From: an uncultured beta proteobacterium
GTDB lineage: Bacteria; Pseudomonadota; Gammaproteobacteria; Burkholderiales; Burkholderiaceae
Assembly (NCBI GenBank): GCA_903909925.1
Contig: CAIVXR010000014.1
Coordinates: 1 to 11,290, forward strand
Direction of reading: 5' to 3'
Length of the DNA stretch: 11,290 bases
Shown: in pieces, positions 1-6,496 of the stretch
Position numbering within the stretch: the stretch's first letter is position 1
How the letters are laid out: each line of letters begins with the position of its first letter
Program-made: the position numbers and the translations under genes
Notes under the pieces: model-generated
The model's database searches: none
Told to the model about the DNA's origin: nothing
The model's input: the letters and a program-made list of their open reading frames with translations, nothing else

Positions 1-57
1 GCTTGCCTTACTAGTTATGCAAATAATCGCTTGATTTTGGGTTATTTCACCCCCTAA
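1..57 (+). CDS. Possible 3' end of a gene entering from the left edge
   Basis: Frame 1 of the plus strand is open from base 1 to a TAA at 55-57 and would encode an 18-residue tail ending RLILGYFTP. The other two plus frames close early, one at a TAG near base 12 and one at a TGA near base 31. The gene would converge on the lipoprotein gene, which ends at 103, and a 6-bp hairpin follows the stop directly. Eighteen open codons are weak evidence, and I cannot name a family from so short a tail. Confidence 0.3.
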   Translation, partial: ACLTSYANNRLILGYFTP

Positions 58-59
58 GT

Positions 60-77
60 CCTTGACGGCGCTCAAGG
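60..77. other. Small inverted repeat between convergent gene ends
   Basis: CCTTGA (60-65) and TCAAGG (72-77) form a perfect 6-bp stem around a 6-base loop (CGGCGC). It lies between the possible left-edge gene stop (57) and the lipoprotein stop (103), where a terminator would be expected for either strand. No run of T follows the stem on either strand, so it is not a canonical intrinsic terminator. It may only help protect or end transcripts. Confidence 0.3.
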
Positions 78-102
78 GAATGAATTCAGGGTTTACCCTA
101 GA

Positions 103-321
103 CTACAAGAGTGATGGCGACGGCTTGTCTCCTGGGGGATTAGAGTAATCCAGCTTACGCTCATATACCCGAGTCTTAAAGCATTCTTGATAGCCTTTAC
201 TGCCGATTACCCAGCCAATAGAGGTGCAGTCATCTTGGGCCGCAGATTCAATCGAGCCACAGCCTGAGAGCATAGCGATCATGGTGGCTGAAGCAAGAAT
301 TGGTAGTTTTTGTAAATTCAT
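103..321 (-). CDS. Small lipoprotein with paired-cysteine motif
   Basis: A 72-residue predicted lipoprotein of unknown function. The N-terminus has a lysine (K5), a hydrophobic stretch and a lipobox LSGC with the lipidated cysteine at residue 21, which leaves a mature peptide of about 52 residues. The mature part carries C-T-S-I-G-W...G-S...Y-x-x-C (C32 and C47), a pattern I recall from other very small proteobacterial lipoproteins and which could form a disulfide. The ATG at 319-321 lies 9 bases after the DUF748 gene stop on the same strand, with no good Shine-Dalgarno sequence, so translation is probably coupled to that gene. A signal sequence followed by an ordered cysteine motif argues against a chance reading frame. 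The partner and role are unknown. Confidence 0.68.
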   Translation of the reverse strand: MNLQKLPILASATMIAMLSGCGSIESAAQDDCTSIGWVIGSKGYQECFKTRVYERKLDYSNPPGDKPSPSLL

Positions 322-330
322 ACCGCAAGT

Positions 331-2754
331 CTACTTGATTCTGATCTCAACATCGAGAGGGACACCCTCTTTTCCAGCCTCAGCAGACTTCACATCGCCC
401 ACGGTAATCCGATCCTTTAATCCTGGGTTTGCCTTGATCATCAAATCATAAGCAATCGTTGCTCTAGTTTTCGCCAATTCTTTCAGTTGGATATCGGTCA
501 CATCGATATCTGCAATGAGCTCTGTGCGCAATTGCTGGTTGCGGGCCTCGCCATCAGGCAGAGTCAATAAACGTTGACCCAATTTAATACGGCCGACGTA
601 TTGCGCGTAAGCTGCCTTCAAGCCAGACTGCACCCTTGGATCCGATAAGCTGGGTACTGGTACAGAGTTACCTGGTATCAATGTAAAGCCAGCCCCTTTC
701 AAAATTGCAGTATCTGCTTTTGCTCGTGCCATCTCTTGTTTATCTTGCAGAGGGTCATATGTGCCAATAATTTCTAAGTTAGCGTTTGGTCGTTTAACTA
801 AATACTCACCGAACTTTTCTAGGCGATCTTGATCGATAGGTAAAAAGACAGCTTCGCCTGGCACTGCATTTACCCCCTCATTACCGCCCATTCCCAATAC
901 TGAGGCTAGAGCTCTGAAGGGTGCAGTAGCAACGTTAGTTAATACGTTACTTATAGCCTGCCAAACCAAACCAGTTGCACTAAATTCAGGGGAGTCAACA
1001 TTACCTGCGATCCGCACTGTGACATCAATAGTGTCATCAGAGTCTTCTAATAGCGCAATCGCTAAGCCTAAAGGTAACCTCCTACCCTTAAAGTCTGGAA
1101 CCTCATCCCCTAAGACTACTTTCTTAATGATGATTTGATTGCTGCCGTTAAGCTCTCCATCTTTAGCGCGATAGTTAAGATTTAGATTCAAGCGCCCGCT
1201 CTCAATTTGATATCCAGCAAATGTCATTACGGCCGGATTGAATGTAGTAAGCGGAAGATTTCGAAAGCTCATGGCAATATCGTGATTGCGGCGTGGGTCA
1301 TCAAAGGAAGCTTGACCTTTGGTCCTCATGCTACCTGAGCCTGCAACCACGCCGTCCATAGCTACAGATGCAAAGCGCCCCGGAAAATTACTAACGCCTA
1401 ACAAAGTTGCATTGAACTTTTTAATATCTACTTTGAAGTTCGGCCGCATAGCGAAATCAGAAAATAAGACCTCGCCATCCCTCAGGTTCACTGTGCGTAT
1501 ATCTAAATTAAATGAGGATTCTGATTTAGCACTATCTAGAGTCTGCTCTGGCACATCGGCCTTAGATTTAGAAAATAGTCTGCGAAAATTTGACAATCCC
1601 TCGTCATTAATTTCAAAACGTAGCGCGGGGTGTTCAATATCTAATTGTGCAATTGCCAAACTGCTTCCCGCCTGCGCCTTTGATGACTTAGGTAGCCTGT
1701 ACTCGAGTTGACTTATATCAGCCGCCTTCCAAGAGATTAGGGGTGTTTTGTCGCCCTTTTCTGTAATGGCTAGATCTATAAAGTGGAGGTCACCTGAAAG
1801 AATGTTGTCATCTGCTCCAAGCTTCACCAAAAGATCGGCATTCATTGAGCCACTTTTAGCAGTCAACTCTTTATTTGCTGGCAACATCCCCACGATTGGG
1901 GCCAAGGCAATATTTTCTACTTTAATCTTTCCATCAATTGCCTTAGATACAGTATTGAAAACCCAGCGAGAGCGCAGGCTCCCCTCATCAAGCTTCAAAT
2001 CCAATTGCGCACCCAGAGATCCTGGGGTTGGATTATCCAATCCCCCAGCGATAGTGACATGATCAAAGGCAATCATCTTATTAATACCAGGGATAAGCAA
2101 CTGTAGTGAACCCAAATTGAAATCATACTGAGCACGTATGCCAGAGACAACACCATTTTTATCGTAGTTAGCAACCTTTAGAAGTTTGATAGAAAAGGAC
2201 TTTAGTTCCTCTTTTAAACGAGAGGACGTATCAAGCAAAGTAAAAGATGCTTCGTTGACTAGCAACTGTTCAATAGAAATCTTGGTTGGTTTTTTAGCCT
2301 CTTTGGGATCAGTTGGTGGAAGATTTTTTTCTACTGCATGAATCAATTCTTGCCAGTTCCAAATTGCAGCTTGCGCGGAAGTTCCTTTAGCAACGTTTTT
2401 TTCCAAAAGAATTCTGGGCTCTTCTAGAACAACCTCATCCAGACCAAACTCTCCCATAAGAATTCTGGACCACTTTAAAGAAACGACCAGCTTTTTCAAA
2501 CCTAATAGATTATTGCCACGATTCTTTGCTAAATGAAGGTCATCAATTTCTACACGCAAGCGCAGCGGAGAAAGGCTTAGATCTTGATAGCTAATGTCGT
2601 AACCGATTTGATTGCCAAACTCAGTAACTGACTTTTTAATCAAGCTAGGTACAAATACATGGGATCCAGCCCAAAAAAGGGTAGTCAAAAATAGTAGTAA
2701 ACCCACTACTCGCAGGCACCACACTTTAAATAGCGACGAATTAAGGGGAAACAT
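331..2754 (-). CDS. DUF748 / AsmA-like envelope protein
   Basis: An 807-residue protein of the DUF748 family, part of the wider AsmA-like group of inner-membrane-anchored periplasmic proteins linked to envelope integrity and, for some members, lipid transport between membranes. One membrane segment spans about residues 13-34. It is followed by the typical AsmA-like start (DLSLSPLRLRVEIDDLHL, about 58-75) and long alternating beta-type sequence, as expected for a periplasmic beta-groove. The C-terminal third, from about residue 636, has the LPIDQDRLEKFGEYLVKRPN...LEIIGTYDP pattern that resembles the OmpA-like peptidoglycan-binding fold often seen at the end of DUF748 proteins. The molecular function of this subfamily is not established. 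The ATG at 2752-2754 has a weak ribosome site, and the small lipoprotein gene follows 9 bases after the stop. It is a little shorter than many DUF748 proteins but looks intact. Confidence 0.88.
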   Translation of the reverse strand: MFPLNSSLFKVWCLRVVGLLLFLTTLFWAGSHVFVPSLIKKSVTEFGNQIGYDISYQDLSLSPLRLRVEIDDLHLAKNRGNNLLGLKKLVVSLKWSRILMGEFGLDEVVLEEPRILLEKNVAKGTSAQAAIWNWQELIHAVEKNLPPTDPKEAKKPTKISIEQLLVNEASFTLLDTSSRLKEELKSFSIKLLKVANYDKNGVVSGIRAQYDFNLGSLQLLIPGINKMIAFDHVTIAGGLDNPTPGSLGAQLDLKLDEGSLRSRWVFNTVSKAIDGKIKVENIALAPIVGMLPANKELTAKSGSMNADLLVKLGADDNILSGDLHFIDLAITEKGDKTPLISWKAADISQLEYRLPKSSKAQAGSSLAIAQLDIEHPALRFEINDEGLSNFRRLFSKSKADVPEQTLDSAKSESSFNLDIRTVNLRDGEVLFSDFAMRPNFKVDIKKFNATLLGVSNFPGRFASVAMDGVVAGSGSMRTKGQASFDDPRRNHDIAMSFRNLPLTTFNPAVMTFAGYQIESGRLNLNLNYRAKDGELNGSNQIIIKKVVLGDEVPDFKGRRLPLGLAIALLEDSDDTIDVTVRIAGNVDSPEFSATGLVWQAISNVLTNVATAPFRALASVLGMGGNEGVNAVPGEAVFLPIDQDRLEKFGEYLVKRPNANLEIIGTYDPLQDKQEMARAKADTAILKGAGFTLIPGNSVPVPSLSDPRVQSGLKAAYAQYVGRIKLGQRLLTLPDGEARNQQLRTELIADIDVTDIQLKELAKTRATIAYDLMIKANPGLKDRITVGDVKSAEAGKEGVPLDVEIRIK

Positions 2755-2828
2755 CTACTTGTGTTTAGGTTGGGTTTTCAGTAACAATAAAATTATCACA
2801 GAACAATTAATATACGCCAGGAGATTTC
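2755..2828. promoter_or_regulatory. Divergent promoter region, DUF748 / DUF1080 genes
   Basis: The 74 bases between two divergent start codons are AT-rich and must contain the control sites for both genes. A plus-strand TAAAAT and a minus-strand GATAAT overlap around 2787-2796 as possible -10 boxes, but neither has a convincing -35 at the right spacing. AGGAG at 2819-2823, five bases before the ATG at 2829, is a clear Shine-Dalgarno sequence for the DUF1080 gene. No operator is recognisable. Confidence 0.4.
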
Positions 2829-3422
2829 ATGAAGTCCTTAAAACAATACTTAGCAACCCTTGCTATTTGCATATCTACCCTCTTTTGCGGAAATTGGGCT
2901 CATGCCCAAAATGCAGATGGGTTTGTAGATCTGATTGATGGTGTCAGTTTAAATGGCTGGAACATTATTGGTACTGCTAGCTGGACTATTGGCAATGGGC
3001 TTATTGTAGGGAATAAACCTTCGGGCTTTTTGGTAAGCAATAAGGCTTATAAAAATTTCATTATCAAAGCTGAATTTTGGGCTGAGTCTGATACCAATAG
3101 CGGTATCTTCATTCGCTGCCAAGATGCAAACAAAGTTTCAGCTAGCAATGCCTATGAAATCAATATTTGGGATACGCGCCCAGAGCAAGCTTATGCCACT
3201 GGTGCGATTGTGGATGTCGCAAAAGTTAATCCAGTTCCTAAAGCGGGAGGTCGCTGGAACACAATGGAAATCACAGCCAATGGATCCCATTTCAAAGTTG
3301 TCTTGAATGGTGTCGTCACTGTAGCCGATGGTCAAGACAGTAAGTTTGCTGATGGCTTGATTGCCCTTCAATCAGCTGGTGGCGTAGTGAAGTTTAGGAA
3401 GCTGCAAATTAAGCCGATTTAA
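2829..3422 (+). CDS. Exported DUF1080 (3-keto-disaccharide hydrolase-type) protein
   Basis: A 197-residue protein with a Sec signal peptide (KSLKQ, hydrophobic core at about 8-20, predicted cleavage after AHA at 26), so the mature protein should be periplasmic. The rest is one DUF1080 domain of the concanavalin-like jelly-roll type: FVDLIDGVSLNGWN (32-45), NSGIFIR (90-96), YEINIWD (109-115), WNTMEI (143-148) and FRKLQIKPI (189-197). Family members include 3-keto-glycoside hydrolases and many uncharacterised carbohydrate-binding proteins; the substrate cannot be read from sequence. No sugar-utilisation genes sit nearby, so the role here is open. The start is fixed by AGGAG at 2819-2823. The stop lies 1 base from the stop of the opposing regulator gene. 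Confidence 0.88.
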   Translation: MKSLKQYLATLAICISTLFCGNWAHAQNADGFVDLIDGVSLNGWNIIGTASWTIGNGLIVGNKPSGFLVSNKAYKNFIIKAEFWAESDTNSGIFIRCQDANKVSASNAYEINIWDTRPEQAYATGAIVDVAKVNPVPKAGGRWNTMEITANGSHFKVVLNGVVTVADGQDSKFADGLIALQSAGGVVKFRKLQIKPI

Positions 3423-3423
3423 T

Positions 3424-3774
3424 TCAGTGAAGCGTTATCTCATATCGATCGCCACAGGCTATAGGCCTTAGTGCCTTGGCCTCCTGCAGCATTTTGACCA
3501 ACCCATAATTCGACATTGTTTTTAATGTGCGGGATAGGTTCCCCTGCTTTCTTCCGGTCAGTTCTGCTAACTCAGAAATCGACACCGGCTTAGATGCTCT
3601 GATAACGTGCAATAAAGCTCTATTTTCATCACTCAAGACCTGCGCTAAAGAGCGCATTGAGGTAAACCATATTTTTGGATCACCTGATTTCGGCTTTAGA
3701 TCTCCCTTGGCGATTGCGAGCATTCGCGCCCTAATGTCTTTTTGTGAAGCAATTCCTATTTTGATTATTTTCAT
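3424..3774 (-). CDS. Winged-helix regulator, HVO_A0114 / TumA antitoxin-like
   Basis: A 116-residue DNA-binding protein. Residues 36-96 follow the HVO_A0114-family pattern closely: WFTSMRSLAQVL, then E50-NRALLHVIRASKPVSIS, then a helix-turn-helix (ISELAELTGRKQGNLSRTLK, about 66-85) and the wing entry NYGLVKM. The C-terminus PIACGDRYEITL is also typical. Many relatives are antitoxins and autorepressors of TumE-TumA toxin-antitoxin pairs, in which the toxin gene lies just upstream and overlaps. Here the upstream neighbour is a YciI-family gene 84 bases away and the downstream neighbour converges, so no partner is present. It may be a free-standing regulator or an orphan antitoxin. GGAAA before the ATG is a modest ribosome site, and an inverted repeat lies upstream. 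Confidence 0.85.
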   Translation of the reverse strand: MKIIKIGIASQKDIRARMLAIAKGDLKPKSGDPKIWFTSMRSLAQVLSDENRALLHVIRASKPVSISELAELTGRKQGNLSRTLKTMSNYGLVKMLQEAKALRPIACGDRYEITLH

Positions 3775-3800
3775 ATTTCTTTTTCCGCTGCTCAGGTCTT

Positions 3801-3828
3801 GTTAACATCTTTAAAAAGTAATGTTAGC
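3801..3828. promoter_or_regulatory. Inverted repeat upstream of TumA-like gene, candidate operator
   Basis: GTTAACAT (3801-3808) and ATGTTAGC (3821-3828) are inverted copies matching at 7 of 8 positions, 12 bases apart, and centred about 40 bases upstream of the regulator's ATG. HVO_A0114/TumA-type proteins commonly repress their own promoter, so an autoregulatory operator is a reasonable inference. No strong -10/-35 pair can be placed around it, and short AT-rich repeats can arise by chance. Confidence 0.4.
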
Positions 3829-3858
3829 AAATACAACATCCCTGCTTAACTTAAGACT

Positions 3859-4164
3859 TTATTTTGCTGGCGGAAATCCAACCTTTTGCTCCCACATATT
3901 GTTAAAGACATGGATGATCGGTTTTTCATAAACACCTGCTTTGGTAAATGGCTCATCTCTCAACCAAGTATCGACATCTGTCCTACTAGGAAAATCCATT
4001 CCCAACAAACTGCCTACAACGGTTTTGCCATCCTCTGAAGTAAGTGGTCCAGCAAAGGCCATTCGTTCTGCCTGCTGAGCAAGATAGGCGCGATGCTCCG
4101 GTCTTACCTCTACTCGCAATTGTGCGGTGCCTGGTCGATCCATTAATAAGATTGCAAAAATCAT
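3859..4164 (-). CDS. YciI family protein
   Basis: A 101-residue single-domain YciI-like protein (ferredoxin-like alpha/beta fold, dimeric in known structures). It starts with the usual beta strand FAILLMDRPG. RPEHRAYL (21-28) carries the conserved histidine H24, and FAGPL (37-41), GSLLGMDF (51-58) and DEPFTKAGVYE (70-80) match family blocks. Family members are proposed to have lyase- or dehalogenase-like activity, but the cellular role is generally unknown. GGAG (complement of 4170-4173), five bases before the ATG, fixes the start. No known partner is nearby. It lies just downstream of the tRNA-Ser terminator, so it probably has its own promoter in 4165-4220. Confidence 0.9.
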   Translation of the reverse strand: MIFAILLMDRPGTAQLRVEVRPEHRAYLAQQAERMAFAGPLTSEDGKTVVGSLLGMDFPSRTDVDTWLRDEPFTKAGVYEKPIIHVFNNMWEQKVGFPPAK

Positions 4165-4220
4165 AGTGTCTCCGTGTTGATTTCGTTTGATGAATTTCGA
4201 ACTAATATCTTACGGGAAGT

Positions 4221-4250
4221 GGAAAAGAAAAAACCACCCGAAGGTGGTTT
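4221..4250 (-). terminator. Intrinsic terminator after tRNA-Ser (UUCG loop)
   Basis: On the minus strand AAACCACC and GGTGGTTT form a perfect 8-bp stem closed by TTCG, the very stable tetraloop. A T-rich tract (TTTTTTCTTTTCC, counting the stem end) follows. It begins 10 bases beyond the tRNA-Ser CCA end. It would end transcripts of tRNA-Ser, and of acs if acs reads through. Confidence 0.9.
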
Positions 4251-4260
4251 CGATACTACT

Positions 4261-4351
4261 TGGCGGAAGGGGCGGGATTCGAACCCGCGGTAGGCTATTA
4301 ACCTACGCACGCTTTCCAGGCGTGTGACTTAAACCGCTCATCCACCCTTCC
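4261..4351 (-). tRNA. serT-GGA: tRNA-Ser (anticodon GGA)
   Basis: The minus strand folds as a class II tRNA. The acceptor stem GGAAGGG (ending 4351) pairs with CCCTTCC, followed by discriminator G and an encoded CCA (4261-4263). The anticodon stem CACGC/GCGTG encloses CTGGAAA with anticodon GGA (complement of 4315-4317), which reads UCC and UCU. The long variable arm (TAGG...CCTA) is the serine hallmark, and the T-arm has GGTTCGAATCC. The gene lies 48 bases downstream of the acs stop on the same strand. The symbol is only a descriptive label. Confidence 0.97.
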
Positions 4352-4357
4352 GGAAGG
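4346..4357. repeat. 12-bp palindrome across the tRNA-Ser 5' end
   Basis: CCTTCCGGAAGG is a perfect palindrome centred exactly on the mature tRNA 5' boundary (4351/4352). The six leader bases CCTTCC therefore copy the 3' strand of the tRNA's own acceptor stem. It is probably chance, but the leader could compete weakly for the 5' acceptor strand before RNase P cuts. Confidence 0.5.
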
Positions 4358-4362
4358 TATTG

Positions 4363-4368
4363 ATTATA
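4363..4368 (-). promoter_or_regulatory. -10 box of tRNA-Ser promoter
   Basis: A perfect TATAAT on the minus strand ends 11 bases before the mature tRNA 5' end, which would give a leader of about 4-6 bases. The -35 region about 17 bases upstream (GAGTAA/AGTAAA near 4385-4391, inside or next to the acs stop region) is a poor match. A tRNA promoter separate from acs is likely but the -35 is unresolved. Confidence 0.55.
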
Positions 4369-4399
4369 CGTTTGCCGAAAGGGTTTTACTCAGAAGCAC

Positions 4400-6373
4400 T
4401 TATAGAGCCTCTTTGAGTTGCTCCAAAATCGCTGGATTCTCAAGGGTAGAGGTGTCTTGAGTAATTTCCTCACCCTTAGCGATCACACGCAAGAGACGGC
4501 GCATGATCTTGCCTGAACGTGTCTTTGGCAAGTTATCGCCAAAGCGCACATCTTTCGGCTTAGCAATCGGGCCAATTTCTTTGCCGACCCAGTTACGCAA
4601 TTCAGTCGCAATCTTTTTAGCAGCATCACCAGTAGGACGGCCGCCCTTCAGAACAACGAACACGCAAATTGCCTCACCAGTGAGCTCATCTGGACGGCCA
4701 ACTACAGCCGCCTCGGCAACCAATGGATTAGCAACTAAGCAAGATTCAATTTCCATCGTTCCCATGCGGTGACCAGAAACATTCAAGACATCATCGATAC
4801 GGCCCGTAATCGTGAAGTAGCCAGTGTCTTTATTACGGATTGCACCGTCACCCGCGAGATACAAAGTGCCACCCAATTCTTCTGGGAAATAGGACTTCAC
4901 AAAACGATCTGGGTCTCCCCAAATATTACGAATCATAGAAGGCCATGGACGCTTCACCACCAAGATACCGCCTTGACCATTGGGCACATCAGCGCCCGCC
5001 TCATCCACAATGGCTGCCTGAATACCTGGCAATGGCAATGTGCATGAACCTGGAATCATTGGCGTTGCACCTGGCAATGGTGAAATCATATGCCCACCGG
5101 TTTCGGTTTGCCAGAAGGTGTCTGCGATTGGGCAGCGTGAGCCACCCACATTCTCGTAGTACCACATCCATGCTTCTGGATTAATTGGCTCACCTACTGA
5201 ACCCAAAAGACGCAAGGAAGATAAGTTGTAGCTCTTCGGATGGACTGCTTCATCATTACTTGATGCTTTAATCAAAGAACGAATTGCTGTTGGTGCAGTA
5301 TAGAAAATAGTTGCATTATGCTTTTCAATCATCTGCCAGAAACGACCAGCATTAGGATAAGTTGGTACGCCTTCAAACACAATCTCAGTTGCGCCAACTG
5401 CAAGCGGACCATAAGTAATATAGGAGTGTCCAGTTACCCAGCCGATATCTGCCGTGCACCAGAAGACATCATCTGGCTTGATATCAAAAGTCCACTTCAT
5501 AGTCAGAATCGCCCAAAGGAGATAGCCGCCAGTGGAGTGCTGTACACCTTTTGGCTTACCAGTAGAACCCGACGTATAAAGAATAAACAGTGGATGCTCA
5601 GCGCTAACCCACTCTGGCTCACAAGTAGTTGCTTCATTGGCAGTTACTTCATGCATCCAGGAGTCACGGCCCGCAACCATCGGAATATTGCCACCCGTAC
5701 GCTTGTAGACAATCACGTTCTTGATTTTTTCGCAGCCACCTAGTGCCAGCGCCTCATCCACAATCACCTTGAGTGGCAAAGCTTTGCCACCACGTAATTG
5801 TTCATCGGCAGTAATCACTGCGCATGCACCAACGTCAACGATACGTTCTTGTAATGACTTAGCTGAGAATCCGCCAAACACTACCGAGTGAATTGCACCA
5901 ATGCGAGCACAAGCTTGCATTGCCACAATGCCCTCAATTGACATTGACATATAAATAATGACGCGATCACCAGATTTGATGCCCATCTTGCGCAAGGCAT
6001 TTGCCATTTTGCAAACACGCTCGAGCAGGTCTTGATAAGTAACGTTAGTTACTGTGCCGTCATCGGCTTCAAAAATAATGGCTTTTTTATTCCCCAAGCC
6101 ATTTTCGACTTGGCGATCCAAACAGTTATAAGAAGCATTGGTTGTGCCGTCTGCAAACCATTGATAGAAAGGCGCCTTAGATTCATCTAATACGTTTGTA
6201 AAAGCCTTTTTCCAGTGAATATTCTCTTTAGCAAGGCGGCCCCAAAAACCGTCATAATCAGCGTTAGCTTCTGCACAAAGCTTGTTGTAAGCGTCCATGC
6301 CCGGAATAGCAGCACCCTTCATAAAGTCTGCTGGTGGGTGAAAAACGCGGTTTTCTTGTTTTAATGCTTCCAT
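4400..6373 (-). CDS. acs: Acetyl-CoA synthetase (AMP-forming)
   Basis: This enzyme activates acetate to acetyl-CoA through acetyl-AMP, feeding the TCA cycle in the cytoplasm. Numbered from the ATG at 6373 the protein has 657 residues, close to the usual 650. It shows the ATP-binding loop YTSGSTGKPKG (266-276), DTFWQTETGG with the tryptophan of the acetate pocket (W421), the hinge GRIDDVLNVSGHR (524-536) and PKTRSGKIMRR, whose lysine (about 622) is the residue acetylated to switch off related enzymes. A TTG at 6388 would add five residues (MRVGS), but those bases contain the ribosome site AGGGTAGGAAG, and relatives begin MEALKQ, so I choose the ATG. The gene is divergent from the fumarase gene; tRNA-Ser follows on the same strand with no terminator between. 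No deacetylase or acetyltransferase gene is in view. Confidence 0.97.
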   Translation of the reverse strand: MEALKQENRVFHPPADFMKGAAIPGMDAYNKLCAEANADYDGFWGRLAKENIHWKKAFTNVLDESKAPFYQWFADGTTNASYNCLDRQVENGLGNKKAIIFEADDGTVTNVTYQDLLERVCKMANALRKMGIKSGDRVIIYMSMSIEGIVAMQACARIGAIHSVVFGGFSAKSLQERIVDVGACAVITADEQLRGGKALPLKVIVDEALALGGCEKIKNVIVYKRTGGNIPMVAGRDSWMHEVTANEATTCEPEWVSAEHPLFILYTSGSTGKPKGVQHSTGGYLLWAILTMKWTFDIKPDDVFWCTADIGWVTGHSYITYGPLAVGATEIVFEGVPTYPNAGRFWQMIEKHNATIFYTAPTAIRSLIKASSNDEAVHPKSYNLSSLRLLGSVGEPINPEAWMWYYENVGGSRCPIADTFWQTETGGHMISPLPGATPMIPGSCTLPLPGIQAAIVDEAGADVPNGQGGILVVKRPWPSMIRNIWGDPDRFVKSYFPEELGGTLYLAGDGAIRNKDTGYFTITGRIDDVLNVSGHRMGTMEIESCLVANPLVAEAAVVGRPDELTGEAICVFVVLKGGRPTGDAAKKIATELRNWVGKEIGPIAKPKDVRFGDNLPKTRSGKIMRRLLRVIAKGEEITQDTSTLENPAILEQLKEAL

Positions 6374-6387
6374 ACTTCCTACCCTCA

Positions 6388-6417
6388 ATTAAATAATCAA
6401 TAATCTGTTTTTGCCAA
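6388..6417 (-). promoter_or_regulatory. Candidate sigma-70 promoter for acs
   Basis: On the minus strand TTGGCA (6412-6417) and TTTAAT (6388-6393) each match five of six consensus bases with an 18-base spacer. A start about 7 bases beyond would leave a leader of only 8 or so bases that still includes part of the ribosome site, which is unusually short. An alternative is TTTCCA-N17-GATTAT a little upstream. The region surely holds the promoter; the exact pair is uncertain. Confidence 0.35.
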
Positions 6418-6425
6418 AATATTGG
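6414..6425. repeat. Inverted repeat over the candidate acs -35 box
   Basis: CCAA (6414-6417) and TTGG (6422-6425) are inverted around AATA, flanked by T-rich sequence on the left and A-rich on the right, so a longer imperfect dyad can be drawn. It overlaps the candidate acs -35 box. It is a possible regulator site, though short. Confidence 0.3.
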
Positions 6426-6480
6426 AAAATGGTGGGTTTCTACCCTCAAGACCTTTGAAGATAAGGGAAAACACCCCGGA

Positions 6481-6496
6481 TTTGCTCTATGGCAAA
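6481..6496. promoter_or_regulatory. Dyad in the acs-fum intergenic region, candidate operator
   Basis: TTTGC (6481-6485) and GCAAA (6492-6496) form a perfect 5-bp inverted repeat with a 6-base spacer, 41 bases upstream of the fumarase ATG. A TAAAAT (6501-6506) follows and could be a -10 box, but no matching -35 is visible. A second small dyad, GTCA-AACC-TGAC (6509-6520), follows it. The size and symmetry suit a LysR- or GntR-type site, but the regulator is unknown. Confidence 0.35.

Noticed and set aside
88..99. AGGGTTTACCCT as a terminator hairpin
   Set aside because: The two arms leave only a 2-base loop and no T tract follows, so it cannot act as a canonical terminator.
1319..1711. Plus-strand open frame of 130 codons opposite the DUF748 gene
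   Set aside because: It lies wholly antisense to a well-supported gene, has no ribosome site or recognisable domain, and its composition mirrors the opposite strand.
2829..3774. A sugar-utilisation or toxin-antitoxin island formed by the DUF1080 and TumA-like genes
   Set aside because: No transporter, dehydrogenase, toxin, integrase or repeat is present and the genes converge rather than form an operon; base composition looks like the neighbours.
3792..3839. 15-residue leader-like frame upstream of the TumA-like gene (minus strand)
   Set aside because: It has only a weak ribosome site, no codon runs and no attenuator-like hairpin; a frame this short is expected by chance.
5318..5743. Plus-strand open frame of 141 codons opposite acs
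   Set aside because: acs is certain in this interval; the frame has no family features and reads as a shadow of the coding strand.
6400..6440. Fur box or other iron-responsive site upstream of the tonB-containing run
   Set aside because: No GATAATGATTATC-like 19-bp dyad is visible here or just upstream of tonB.
6264..6449. Minus-strand frame of 61 codons starting at a TTG behind the upstream TTGAGGGTAG copy
   Set aside because: Most of it overlaps the acs N-terminus in another frame, with no signal or domain; kept only as a note on the repeated motif.
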